In this document: piece by piece, positions 32,145 to 41,977 of the stretch | Layout of the letters: the number at the start of each line of letters is the position of its first letter | Numbering within the stretch: position 1 is the stretch's first letter | Assembly: GCF_030388665.1 (NCBI RefSeq) | Contig: NZ_CP128846.1 | Span: forward strand, 5,220,501-5,284,500 | Source: Streptomyces flavofungini | Lineage (GTDB): Bacteria > Actinomycetota > Actinomycetes > Streptomycetales > Streptomycetaceae | Direction of reading: 5' to 3' | Length of the DNA stretch: 64,000 nt | Made by a program: the position numbers and the translations under genes | The notes under the pieces: model-generated | Seen by the model: only the letters and a program-made list of their open reading frames with translations | Databases searched by the model: none | What the model was told of the DNA's origin: nothing

Positions 32145-32357
32145 AGACGGCGGTGGGGGGTTCCGGTGGGCCTGCCCGCCACCGCGTGGATGGCTGAGCT
32201 CGGCGCGTTCGCGCTGCGTACGGACACCGAGCTCCTTTTGAAGAGCCGCCGCGTCGTCCCCGGCCGGCTCCTCGAAGCGGGCTTCGCCTTCGACTTCGGC
32301 GGGTGGCCGGAGGCCGCCGACGACCTCGTGCGGCGGGTGCGCGGCGTGCGAGGCTAG
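32145..32357 (+). pseudogene. C-terminal remnant of a TIGR01777 epimerase (DUF1731)
   Basis: About 70 codons read RRWGVPVGLPATAWMAELG, then RTDTELLLKSRRVVPGRLLEAGF and end at TAG 32355-32357. This is the DUF1731 C-terminus of TIGR01777-type NAD-dependent epimerases (YfcH-like), normally about 300 residues. The Rossmann part is gone: 5' of base 32145 the sequence belongs to the antisense strand of the wall-enzyme gene. No start codon with a ribosome binding site is present. The fragment shares a CTAG stop with tetR. Confidence 0.7.
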
Positions 32358-33127
32358 CTTCCGTTCGGCTCCGCCGTCTCGCGCTTCCGCTGTTCCACCA
32401 ATACCTCCAAGCCGTCCAGGATCCGCTGGAGGCCGAACTCGAAGTGGTCGAAGTCCGAGCCGAAGGCGTCGTCCGAGAGTCCCGCGATGAGCGGGAACTC
32501 GCCGCTGTCCATGACCCGTTCGAGGAACGGGCGCTGGGCCTCCCAGAAGGCCTCGTCGGAGAGTTGTGAGTCGGCCTCGGCCTGGGCCGCGTGCACGTGG
32601 TTGCGGGCGACCCCGGACACGTACCCCTCGACCATGATCAGGACTGAGATCAGCTCGGGGTCGGTCAGGCCCATCGGCTTGATGTACGTGAGGACCCGCT
32701 CCAGGCCGCCGACCGCGCTCGGGCCGAGCACGGGCCGGGCCTGGTTGACCTGGAGAAGCCAGGGGTGCTTGCGGTACTGCTCCAGTGTCGAGCGTCCGTA
32801 TGCCGCGACGGCCACGCGCCAGCCGCCGTGGAAGGCCTCCTCGTCGTCGCCGGGTGCCTGCACGTGGTTGAGCATCAGGTCGATCAGCTCGGCCTTGCCG
32901 GGGACGTAGCGGTAGAGGGACATCGTGCCCGTGCCCAGCTCCGTGGAGAGGCGGCGCATGGAGACCGCGGCGATGCCCTCGGCGTCGGCGAGCCGCACGG
33001 CCGCGGTGACGATCCGGTCCAGTGTCAGGGCCGGTTTGGGTCCGCGTGTGGGGCGCTCGCCGCCGCCCCACATCAGTTCCAGGCTGCGTGTGATGTCGCC
33101 GCCGCCGCTGGTCTCCGTGGTCGCCAT
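32354..33127 (-). CDS. TetR-family regulator of the adjacent ABC exporter
   Basis: 257 residues from ATG 33127. The helix-turn-helix is ALTLDRIVTAAVRLADAEG, then SMRRLSTELGTGTMSLYRYV; the C-terminal domain is of the tetracycline-repressor TetR_C_1 type (YIKPMGLTDPELISVLIMVEGYVSG). Divergent from a DrrAB-like ABC exporter. Two GTAC-type operators lie between the starts, so this protein most likely represses the exporter until a drug-like ligand binds. Confidence 0.88.
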   Translation of the reverse strand: MATTETSGGGDITRSLELMWGGGERPTRGPKPALTLDRIVTAAVRLADAEGIAAVSMRRLSTELGTGTMSLYRYVPGKAELIDLMLNHVQAPGDDEEAFHGGWRVAVAAYGRSTLEQYRKHPWLLQVNQARPVLGPSAVGGLERVLTYIKPMGLTDPELISVLIMVEGYVSGVARNHVHAAQAEADSQLSDEAFWEAQRPFLERVMDSGEFPLIAGLSDDAFGSDFDHFEFGLQRILDGLEVLVEQRKRETAEPNGS

Positions 33128-33157
33128 GGATCTCACGATAAGCCCTTGGGGCGAAAC

Positions 33158-33195
33158 TGAGTACGTTGTACTCTTAATTGGGTACGGTGTACTCA
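33158..33195. promoter_or_regulatory. double GTAC-N3-GTAC TetR operator
   Basis: GAGTACGTTGTACTC (33159-33173) and GGGTACGGTGTACTC (33180-33194) lie exactly 21 bp apart, two DNA turns, so two dimers can bind one face. The two sites together form a larger dyad starting TGAGTAC and ending GTACTCA, centred on TTAATT. Position between divergent tetR and exporter genes supports a repressor role. Confidence 0.7.
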
Positions 33196-33292
33196 CAAAG
33201 GTGGCCCGTGCGGTGCGGGCACCCCTGGCCCGATCCGCGCGCACACGGCGCACGGATCGAGACCGGGAACGGGAACGGGAGTTGGAGGGGCA

Positions 33293-34369
33293 GTGAGCGA
33301 CAGTGAGTTCGGCGGGCGCGACGACGCCGGCGAGTACGCGGTCCGGGCCCGCGGCCTGGAGAAGCGGTACGGCGACAAGAAAGCCCTCGACGGCTTCGAC
33401 CTGACCGTGGCGCACGGCACGGTGCACGGCTTGCTCGGCCCGAACGGCGCGGGCAAGACCACGGCGGTGCGCATCCTGTCCACGCTGGTCCGGCTCGACG
33501 GCGGCAGCGCCACGGTCGGCGGCGCGGACGTCCGGCGCGAGCCCCGTGTCGTACGCGGCCGTATCGGCCTGACCGGTCAGTACGCGGCGGTCGACGAGAT
33601 CCTCACCGGACGGCAGAACCTGGAGATGTTCGGCCGCCTCTTCCACCTCGGCGGCCGGCGGGCCGCCCGGCGCGCCCAGGAACTCCTGGAGCAGTTCGGC
33701 CTGGAGGCTGCCGCCGACAAGGGCGCGGGGACCTACAGCGGCGGCATGCGGCGCCGCCTCGACCTCGCCGCCTCGATGATCCTCGCCCCGTCCGTGCTCT
33801 TCCTGGACGAGCCGACGACCGGCCTCGACCCGCGCGGCCGCAGCGAGGTCTGGGACTCCGTACGGGACCTGGTGGGCCGCGGCACCACCGTGCTGCTCAC
33901 CACGCAGTATCTGGAGGAGGCCGACAAGCTCGCCTCCCGCATCACCGTCATCGACCAGGGCCGCGTCATCGCCGACGACACCCCCGACGGCCTCAAGGCC
34001 ACCGTCGGCGGCAGCCACCTGGAAGTCGTCGTCGCCGAGCCCGCCGACCTGCCCGCCGCCGTCAAGGCCGTCGCCCGCGTCGCGGACGGCGTGCCCGAGA
34101 CGGTCGACGCGGAGCGCCGGGTGCAGGCCGCGGTCACCGACCGGGTCGGCGCCCTCACCGACGTCGCGCGCACCCTCCAGGACGAGGGCGTCGCCGTCGA
34201 GGACATCGGGCTGCGGCGGCCGAGCCTGGACGACGTGTTCCTGCGGCTGACCGGCGGGCGGCCCGCGGCGGAGGCGGACGGGCAGGGGCAGGCACAAGGG
34301 CACGGGGCAGAGCAGGGGCAGGTGCAGGGGCAGGCGCAGGGGTCGGACCGGACGGGAGCCGTGGCATGA
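33293..34369 (+). CDS. ABC transporter ATP-binding protein, DrrA-like
   Basis: 358 residues from GTG 33293 with GGAGGGG upstream. Walker [10 protein letters not shown] (50-58), signature [10 protein letters not shown], Walker B VLFLDEPT and a DrrA-type C-terminal extension with [11 protein letters not shown]. DrrA proteins energise export of anthracycline-like drugs. After residue 320 there is a Gln/Gly-rich tail ([16 protein letters not shown]) coded by CAGGGGCAGG repeats. The stop overlaps the permease start (ATGA). Confidence 0.92.
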   Translation: MSDSEFGGRDDAGEYAVRARGLEKRYGDKKALDGFDLTVAHGTVHGLLGPNGAGKTTAVRILSTLVRLDGGSATVGGADVRREPRVVRGRIGLTGQYAAVDEILTGRQNLEMFGRLFHLGGRRAARRAQELLEQFGLEAAADKGAGTYSGGMRRRLDLAASMILAPSVLFLDEPTTGLDPRGRSEVWDSVRDLVGRGTTVLLTTQYLEEADKLASRITVIDQGRVIADDTPDGLKATVGGSHLEVVVAEPADLPAAVKAVARVADGVPETVDAERRVQAAVTDRVGALTDVARTLQDEGVAVEDIGLRRPSLDDVFLRLTGGRPAAEADGQGQAQGHGAEQGQVQGQAQGSDRTGAVA

Positions 34370-35274
34370 GTGACGCGATGACGACGACGATGAGCGGGGC
34401 CGGGGCCGGGGCCGGGGCCCGGTCGAGGGCCGGGGGCGGTGGCGGTGGCGGCGGTGGCGGTCCCGTCGTGGGCGCCGAGCACGGGCGGGCGTACTGGGCG
34501 CTCGCCGACACCCTCAACGTCACCCGCCGCTATCTGACCCACTTCCAGCGCCAGCCCATCATGATCGCCTGGCAGCTCGGCTTCCCCATCATCAGCGTGC
34601 TCCTGTACGGCTTCGTCTTCGGCGAGGCCATGAAGGTGCCCGGCGGCGAAGGCGACTACAAGCAGTTCCTGATGCCCGGCATGTTCGTGATGACCATGGC
34701 CTTCGGCTTCATGAACACCGCGATGGGCGTGGTCACGGACGCCTCGAAGGGCGTCATCGACCGCTTCCGGTCCATGCCCATGGCGCCCTCGGCGGTCTCG
34801 GCCGGGCGCGGTCTGTCCGACCTCGTCGTGGCCTGCGCGGAGCTGACGATCCTCGCGTTCACGGCCCTGGCGATCGGCTGGCGGCCGGACAACGGCGCCC
34901 TGAACGCGGTGGCCGCGTTCGCTCTGCTGCTGCTCCTTCGCTTCAGCCTGATCTGGGTGGGCGTCTGGCTCGGCCTGCTCGTGCCCAGCGCGGAGGCGGC
35001 CGGTGGCCTGTACGCGGTGGCGTTCCCGCTGACGATGATCTCCAGCGTGTTCGTGGCGCCGTCCCTGATGCCGGACTGGCTGGCGCCCATTGCCGCCTGG
35101 AACCCGGTGTCGTCCACCGGCACGGCGGCCCGCGAGCTCTTCGGCAACCCCGGCGCGGGCGGACCCAGCTGGATCGAGCAGAACGCGGTCCTCATGGCGG
35201 TGGTGTGGCCGCTGGTGGTGACGGCGGTGTTCCTGCCGATGGCCGTGCGGAGGTTCAAGCGGCTCAGTCGGTAG
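34366..35274 (+). CDS. ABC-2 type permease, DrrB-like
   Basis: 302 residues, ATG overlapping the ATPase stop by 4 bp. The N-terminus has a run of ten Gly coded by GGC/GGT repeats. Six spans follow, with the ABC-2 core region [21 protein letters not shown] and [30 protein letters not shown] near the end is the DrrB family motif. Forms the export channel with the ATPase before it. Confidence 0.9.
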   Translation: MSDAMTTTMSGAGAGAGARSRAGGGGGGGGGGPVVGAEHGRAYWALADTLNVTRRYLTHFQRQPIMIAWQLGFPIISVLLYGFVFGEAMKVPGGEGDYKQFLMPGMFVMTMAFGFMNTAMGVVTDASKGVIDRFRSMPMAPSAVSAGRGLSDLVVACAELTILAFTALAIGWRPDNGALNAVAAFALLLLLRFSLIWVGVWLGLLVPSAEAAGGLYAVAFPLTMISSVFVAPSLMPDWLAPIAAWNPVSSTGTAARELFGNPGAGGPSWIEQNAVLMAVVWPLVVTAVFLPMAVRRFKRLSR

Positions 35275-35350
35275 AGGGTTTGGGAGTGCTTGGAGTGCTC
35301 GGAGTGCTTGAAGTACGGGGGAGTGCACTTGGAGTGCTTGAAGTACGGGG

Positions 35351-35385
35351 ACGGCCCGGGTGCGCTTGGTGCGTACCCGGGCCGT
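35351..35385. terminator. hairpin terminator
   Basis: ACGGCCCGGGT (35351-35361) pairs with ACCCGGGCCGT (35375-35385) around a 13-nt loop, between the convergent ABC permease and serC genes. The surrounding gap also holds two copies of GGAGTGCTTGAAGTACGGGG (about 35304-35350) and four copies of GCGTGGT (35403-35430). Confidence 0.75.
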
Positions 35386-35467
35386 TGCCGTTCTCGTGCG
35401 CGTTGCGTGGTGCGTGGTGCGTGGTGCGTGGTGTCGGCGTGCGGTGTGTGGCGTGTCGTGCTTGGTG

Positions 35468-36936
<1,469 letters not shown>

Positions 36937-39804
36937 GTGGGCAACCTCTGGGGCATGGGTACTGGGAACGAGTTGGAGCAGGTGCTGCGGCGTGCGGTCC
37001 GGGGGGACGTGGACTTCTCCGTGACGGGGCGGGCGTTGAACACGATGGACGCGTCGAACTACCGGCGCGTCCCGCTGGGCGTCGTCGCCCCGCGCGACGT
37101 GGCCGACGTGGCCGCGGCCCTGGCCGCGTGCCGGGAGCACGACGTGCCGGTGGTGGCGCGCGGCGGCGGGACGTCCATCGCGGGTCAGGCGACCGGGACA
37201 GGAGTTGTCCTGGACTTCACCCGGCACATGGCGGACATCCTGGAGCTCGACCCGGAGGCCCGCACGGCCCGCGTGCAGCCCGGCCTCGTACTGGACACCC
37301 TGCGGAGCGCCACCGCGGCGCACGGCCTGACGTTCGGCCCCGACCCCTCCACGCACAGCCGCTGCACCCTCGGCGGCATGATCGGCAACAACTCGTGCGG
37401 TTCTCATTCCGTGGCCTGGGGCACGACCGCGGACAATGTTCGAGGGCTGACCGTCGTCACCGCCACTGACACCACGGGCGCCCCCCGCGTGCTGGAGCGG
37501 GGCACCTGGGACGGTGCCCCGGACGGCCTGCGCGCCCTCGTCGAAGGCGATCTCGCCCTGCTCCGTACCGGCTTCCCCGACCTCCCCCGCCGCATCTCCG
37601 GCTACGCACTCGACTCCCTCCTGCCGGAGCACGGCCCCGACCTGCCCCGCTTCTTCTGCGGCAGCGAAGGCACCCTCGGGATCCTCACGGAAGCCACGGT
37701 CCGCCTCGTCGAGGCGCCGCGCGCCCGCGCCCTCGCCGTCCTCGGCTACGCCGACGAGAGCGCGGCCGCCGAGGCCGCCCCCGGCCTGCTCCCGTACCGG
37801 CCCCTCACCGTCGAGGGCATGGCCGCCGACCTCGTACGCGACCCGGGCGGCCTGCCCAAGGGCGGCGCCTGGCTGTTCGTGGAGACCGGCGGCGGCACAC
37901 CCGGGGAGGCCGGCGCGGCCGCCGAGGCCGTGGTGCGGGGCGCGGACTGCGTGGACGCCGTCGTCGTCAGCGACCCCGCGCGCCAGCGCGCCCTGTGGCG
38001 GGTCCGCGAGGACGCCTCCGGCACGGCCACCCGCATGCCCGACGGCACGGAGGCCTGGCCCGGCTGGGAGGACTGCGCCGTGCCGCCCGCCCGCCTCGGG
38101 ACCTACCTCCGCGACTTCCGCGCCCTCCTCGCCGAGCACGGCCTGCGCGGCACTCCGTACGGGCACTTCGGCGACGGATGCATCCATGTGCGGATCGACT
38201 TCGACCTGCTCACGGACCCCGGCATCGCCCGCTTCCGCCGCTTCTCGGAGGACCTCGCCGACCTCGTCGTCGCCCACGGCGGCTCCCTCTCCGGCGAGCA
38301 CGGCGACGGGCAGGCCCGCGCCGAACTGCTGCCGAAGATGTACGGGACCGAACTCGTCCGCCTCTTCGAGCGCGTCAAGGACCTCTGGGACCCCGCGGGC
38401 CTCCTCAACCCCGACATGCTCGTCCGCCCCGCCCCCCTCGACACCAACCTCCGGTTCACGCCCTTGCCCCGAAAGCCCGTTGACGTCGCCTTCGGCTACC
38501 CCCACGACGGCGGGGACTTCGCCGCCGCCGTCCGCCGCTGCGTCGGCGTCGCCAAGTGCCGTACGACGACGGCCGCGTCCGGCGGCGGCGTGATGTGCCC
38601 GTCCTTCCGCGCCACCGGCGAGGAGGAGCACTCCACGCGCGGCCGCGCCCGGCTCCTGCACGAGATGCTGGCCGGAGAGGTCGTCGAGGACGGCTGGCGC
38701 TCCACCGAGGTGCGCGACGCCCTCGACCTGTGTCTGTCCTGCAAGGGCTGCCGCTCCGACTGCCCGGTCGGCGTCGACATGGCCACGTACAAGGCGGAGT
38801 TCCTGCACCACCACTACGCGGGGCGGCGCAGGCCCGCCGCGCACTACGCGATGGGCCGCCTGCCGCGCTGGCTGCGCGCCGTCGCCGCCACCCGCACGGC
38901 CCGCGTCGCCAACCTCCTCGCCGCCGTCGGCCCGCTGGCCGCCCTCGCCAAGCGCCTCGGCGGGATCGAGCCCCGGCGGGCGCTGCCGAAGGTGGCACCG
39001 GTCACGTTCCGGCGTTGGTGGCGTCGGCGGACGCGCGGGGGCGGGCCCGCGGGGCGTACGGGCGCCCCCATCGGGCCCGGCGGTTCCCGCGGCACCGTCG
39101 TTCTGTGGCCCGACACTTTCACCGACCACCTCTCGCCCGCCGTCGCCCGCGCCGCCGTCCGCGTGCTCGAAGCCGCGGGCCTGACCGTCGTGCTGCCGCC
39201 CGACGGCGTGTGCTGCGGGCTCACCTACGTCTCCACGGGCCAGCTCGACCAGGCCCGCGCCGTGCAGCGCCGCACCCTGGAGCTGATGCGTCCGCTGCTC
39301 GCCGATGGCGTACCCCTCGTCGTCCTCGAACCGAGCTGCGCGGCGGCCCTGAAGACGGACCTGGTCGAGCTGGCCGCGCCGGACGAGCCGGGGGCGCGGG
39401 AGCTCGCCGCGTCGGTGGTCACGTTCGCGCAGGCCCTGGAGGAGTACGCCCCCGACTGGCGGCCGCCGCGCCTGGACCGCGCGGTCGTCGGCCAGACCCA
39501 CTGCCACCAGCACGCCGTCCTCGGCGACGCGGCCGAACGCCGGCTGCGCGCCGCCGCGGGCCTCGACGGCGAACTGTCCGGCGGCTGCTGCGGTCTCGCG
39601 GGCAACTTCGGCTTCGAGAAGGGGCACTACGACGTGTCGACGGCCTGCGCCGAGGAGCAGTTGCTGCCCGCCGTCCGGCAGGCCCCGCCCGGCACGGAGG
39701 TCCTCGCGGACGGCTTCTCCTGCCGCACTCAGCTGGACCAGCTGGCGGGGGTGCGGGGGCGGCACCTGGCCGAGGTCCTCGCGGAGGCGCTGGACAACGG
39801 GTGA
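36937..39804 (+). CDS. FAD-binding and Fe-S dehydrogenase, D-lactate / glycolate oxidase type
   Basis: 955 residues from GTG 36937 (GGGGGTGAG upstream); ATG 36955 is the alternative. The N-terminal half is a FAD_binding_4 domain with VVARGGGTSIAGQATG and CTLGGMIGNNSCG, then the FAD-linked oxidase C-domain with GHFGDGCIHVRIDF and GEHGDGQ. About residues 540-610 hold two Fe-S cysteine clusters (CVGVAKC, CLSCKGCRSDCPVG). The C-terminal half is GlcF-like with two CCG motifs (VCCGLTY, GGCCGLAGNFG). Such fused enzymes oxidise D-2-hydroxy acids such as D-lactate or glycolate and pass electrons to the quinone pool at the membrane. Confidence 0.9.
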   Translation: MGNLWGMGTGNELEQVLRRAVRGDVDFSVTGRALNTMDASNYRRVPLGVVAPRDVADVAAALAACREHDVPVVARGGGTSIAGQATGTGVVLDFTRHMADILELDPEARTARVQPGLVLDTLRSATAAHGLTFGPDPSTHSRCTLGGMIGNNSCGSHSVAWGTTADNVRGLTVVTATDTTGAPRVLERGTWDGAPDGLRALVEGDLALLRTGFPDLPRRISGYALDSLLPEHGPDLPRFFCGSEGTLGILTEATVRLVEAPRARALAVLGYADESAAAEAAPGLLPYRPLTVEGMAADLVRDPGGLPKGGAWLFVETGGGTPGEAGAAAEAVVRGADCVDAVVVSDPARQRALWRVREDASGTATRMPDGTEAWPGWEDCAVPPARLGTYLRDFRALLAEHGLRGTPYGHFGDGCIHVRIDFDLLTDPGIARFRRFSEDLADLVVAHGGSLSGEHGDGQARAELLPKMYGTELVRLFERVKDLWDPAGLLNPDMLVRPAPLDTNLRFTPLPRKPVDVAFGYPHDGGDFAAAVRRCVGVAKCRTTTAASGGGVMCPSFRATGEEEHSTRGRARLLHEMLAGEVVEDGWRSTEVRDALDLCLSCKGCRSDCPVGVDMATYKAEFLHHHYAGRRRPAAHYAMGRLPRWLRAVAATRTARVANLLAAVGPLAALAKRLGGIEPRRALPKVAPVTFRRWWRRRTRGGGPAGRTGAPIGPGGSRGTVVLWPDTFTDHLSPAVARAAVRVLEAAGLTVVLPPDGVCCGLTYVSTGQLDQARAVQRRTLELMRPLLADGVPLVVLEPSCAAALKTDLVELAAPDEPGARELAASVVTFAQALEEYAPDWRPPRLDRAVVGQTHCHQHAVLGDAAERRLRAAAGLDGELSGGCCGLAGNFGFEKGHYDVSTACAEEQLLPAVRQAPPGTEVLADGFSCRTQLDQLAGVRGRHLAEVLAEALDNG

Positions 39805-40011
39805 GGGATGCGGGTGAGGGGTGCGGGTGAGGGGTGCGGGTGAGAGGTGGAGGCGGGCGGGGGCTTTTCGGGGTGTGCGGCGCAGTGCGGTCTTCGTAAG
39901 CTGCGAAAGGGTTTCACATCCCTGACGTAGTCCATTACCTTGGACGGCGAAGTCCATGAGCGTGGACTGTACGGCTGGTCGTCGCGGCAGCGACGGCGGG
40001 AAAGGCGTGGC
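39805..40011. promoter_or_regulatory. leader region with GGGGTGCGGGTGA repeats and AGTCCA-N6-TGGACT operators
   Basis: After the dehydrogenase stop, a 13-bp unit GGGGTGCGGGTGA is repeated about three times. AGTCCA (39929-39934) and TGGACG (39941-39946), then AGTCCA (39951-39956) and TGGACT (39963-39968), form two inverted repeats spaced 22 bp apart, two DNA turns. They lie 44-83 bp before the EamA start and look like tandem operators. No regulator gene is adjacent. Confidence 0.5.
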
Positions 40012-41040
40012 GTGAACATCTCTCGTACGGACGGGGCGGCGGCGCCCGAGGGCATGGCTGCCGCCGAGGCGCCGGTCACGGTCGGACAGCCCGAGGTGGC
40101 GGGCGCGGCCGACGCCGCGGCCGGGGGTGGGGGCGGCCGACGCGCCGCCCTCGGTCCCGTCGGCCTGGTTCTCGCGGGCTGTGTCTCCGTCCAGTTCGGC
40201 GGGGCCATCGCCGTCAGCCTCATGCCGCGTGCCGGGGCGCTCGGCGTCGTCACGCTGCGGCTCTTCTTCGCCGCGCTCGTGCTGCTCGTCATCTGCCGCC
40301 CCCGCCTGCGCGGGCACTCCCGCTCCGACTGGGGCACTGTCGTCGCCTTCGGCGCCACGCTGGCCGCGATGAACGGCCTCTTCTATCAGGCCGTGGACCG
40401 CATCCCGCTGGGCCCGGCCGTGACCCTCGAAGTCCTCGGCCCGCTCGCCCTGTCCGTCATCGCCTCGCGCCGCCTGGTGAACCTCGTCTGGGCGGGGCTC
40501 GCCCTGTGCGGCGTCTTCCTGCTCGGTGGCGGCGGCTTCGGCGAACTCGACCCGGTCGGCGTGGCGTTCGCGCTCGCCGCGGGGGCGATGTGGGCGGCGT
40601 ACATCGTGTTCAGCGCGCGGACGGGGCGGCGCTTCCCGCAGGCGGACGGCCTCGCCCTCGCGATGGCCGTGGCGGCGGTCCTCGTGCTGCCCCTCGGCAT
40701 CGTCGAGTCCGGCTCGAAGCTGACGGTCCCCAGCACCCTGGGCCTCGCGGCGGCCGTCGCCGTCATGTCCTCCGTGCTGCCCTACACCCTCGAACTCCTC
40801 GCCCTGCGCCGCCTGCCCGCGTCCACGTTCGCCGTGATGATGAGCCTGGAACCGGCCATCGCAGCCCTCGCGGGCTTCCTGATCCTCAGCCAGTCCCTCA
40901 CCCTCGTCGAATCCCTCGCGATCGGCCTCGTCATCGCGGCAAGCATGGGCGCGGTGCGGACGCAGGTCGGGCGGGGGAAGGCGAAGGTGCCGTCGGCCGA
41001 GAGGGCGGGGGCGGGCCAGTCGGCGCCCGCTTCCGAGTAG
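40012..41040 (+). CDS. EamA-family exporter (RhtA-like)
   Basis: 342 residues from GTG 40012 with GGGAAAGG upstream. After a 45-residue Ala/Glu-rich cytoplasmic segment come ten membrane spans in two EamA repeats. GGAIAVSLMPRAGALGVVTLRL and PSTFAVMMSLEPAIAALAGF-like ends (ASTFAVMMSLEPAIAALAG) match threonine/homoserine exporter RhtA and other metabolite pumps of the DMT superfamily. The tandem operators upstream suggest control by an unlinked regulator. Confidence 0.88.
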   Translation: MNISRTDGAAAPEGMAAAEAPVTVGQPEVAGAADAAAGGGGGRRAALGPVGLVLAGCVSVQFGGAIAVSLMPRAGALGVVTLRLFFAALVLLVICRPRLRGHSRSDWGTVVAFGATLAAMNGLFYQAVDRIPLGPAVTLEVLGPLALSVIASRRLVNLVWAGLALCGVFLLGGGGFGELDPVGVAFALAAGAMWAAYIVFSARTGRRFPQADGLALAMAVAAVLVLPLGIVESGSKLTVPSTLGLAAAVAVMSSVLPYTLELLALRRLPASTFAVMMSLEPAIAALAGFLILSQSLTLVESLAIGLVIAASMGAVRTQVGRGKAKVPSAERAGAGQSAPASE

Positions 41041-41093
41041 TCGGGTCGCCGCTCGGGGTCTGACCGGAAAGCGACCCGCCCCCTCCGGAAAAT

Positions 41094-41115
41094 AACCAAG
41101 CACGCTTGCTTGTTT
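41094..41115. promoter_or_regulatory. TetR-type operator of the acyl-CoA operon
   Basis: AACCAAGC (41094-41101) faces GCTTGTTT (41108-41115) around ACGCTT; seven of eight positions match. It lies 56 bp before the first gene of the seven-gene operon whose last gene codes a TetR regulator. Binding by that regulator is inferred. Confidence 0.6.
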
Positions 41116-41170
41116 CTCGTGGCGCTGCCATGCTCCCTGGCACACCGCCCTGCCCGGAGGGGAGCGCACC

Positions 41171-41977
41171 GTGTCCGACGTCAGTGCCGTGCTCGACGAT
41201 CTGCGCGCCGAGAGCGACGAACTCGACCACCTGGTCGGGGACTTGGGAGAGGCGAGCTGGGCGCTCGACACCCCCGCGGTCGGCTGGACCATCGCCCACC
41301 AGATCGCGCACCTCGCCTGGACCGACCGGGCCGCACTGCTCGCGGTGACCGACGCCGACGCCTTCGCCGCGCACGCGGCCGTCGCGCTGAAGTCGCCGGA
41401 CACCTTCGTCGACGACGGCGCCCGGGAAGGGGCCGCGGTGCCCCCGGGCGAGCTGCTCGCGCGGTGGCGGGACGGGCGGGACGCGTTGCAGCGCGCGCTG
41501 CGGGAGGCGCCCGCGGGGGCCCGCTTCCCCTGGTACGGGCCGCCCATGTCCGCCGCGTCCGTCGCGACCGCGCGGATCATGGAGACCTGGGCCCACGGCC
41601 AGGACGTCGCCGACACCCTCGGCGTCCGGCGCGCCCCCACCGACCGCCTCCGGCACGTCGCCCGCATCGGCGTCCGGGCCCGCGACTACGCGTACGCGGT
41701 ACGCGGACTCACCCCGCCCGCCGAGGAGTTCCGCGTCGAACTCCGGGCGCCCGGCGGCGACGTGTGGACGTACGGGCCGGAAGGCGCGGCCCAGCGCGTC
41801 ACCGGCCCCGCCCTCGACTTCTGCCTCCTCGCCACCCGCCGCGCCCACCGCGACGACCTGGCACTGACGGCGGAGGGCCCCGACGCCGAGCACTGGCTCA
41901 CCATCGCCCAGGCGTTCGCGGGGCCGCCGGGGGAAGGCCGGGCGAGCGTGAAGGGCGCAGGGGAGGGCGGGGCGTGA
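41171..41977 (+). CDS. TIGR03084-family protein (DinB/maleylpyruvate-isomerase-like fold)
   Basis: 268 residues from GTG 41171 with GGAGGGGAG upstream. VGWTIAHQIAHLAWTD holds the His residues of the metal-binding helix bundle; IMETWAHGQDVADTLG supplies a further His. TIGR03084 proteins are actinobacterial members of the DinB-like metalloenzyme family, probably thiol-dependent. It opens the operon and ends in a GTGA overlap with the AtuA gene, so it is coregulated with the acyl-CoA enzymes. The exact reaction is unknown. Confidence 0.85.
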   Translation: MSDVSAVLDDLRAESDELDHLVGDLGEASWALDTPAVGWTIAHQIAHLAWTDRAALLAVTDADAFAAHAAVALKSPDTFVDDGAREGAAVPPGELLARWRDGRDALQRALREAPAGARFPWYGPPMSAASVATARIMETWAHGQDVADTLGVRRAPTDRLRHVARIGVRARDYAYAVRGLTPPAEEFRVELRAPGGDVWTYGPEGAAQRVTGPALDFCLLATRRAHRDDLALTAEGPDAEHWLTIAQAFAGPPGEGRASVKGAGEGGA

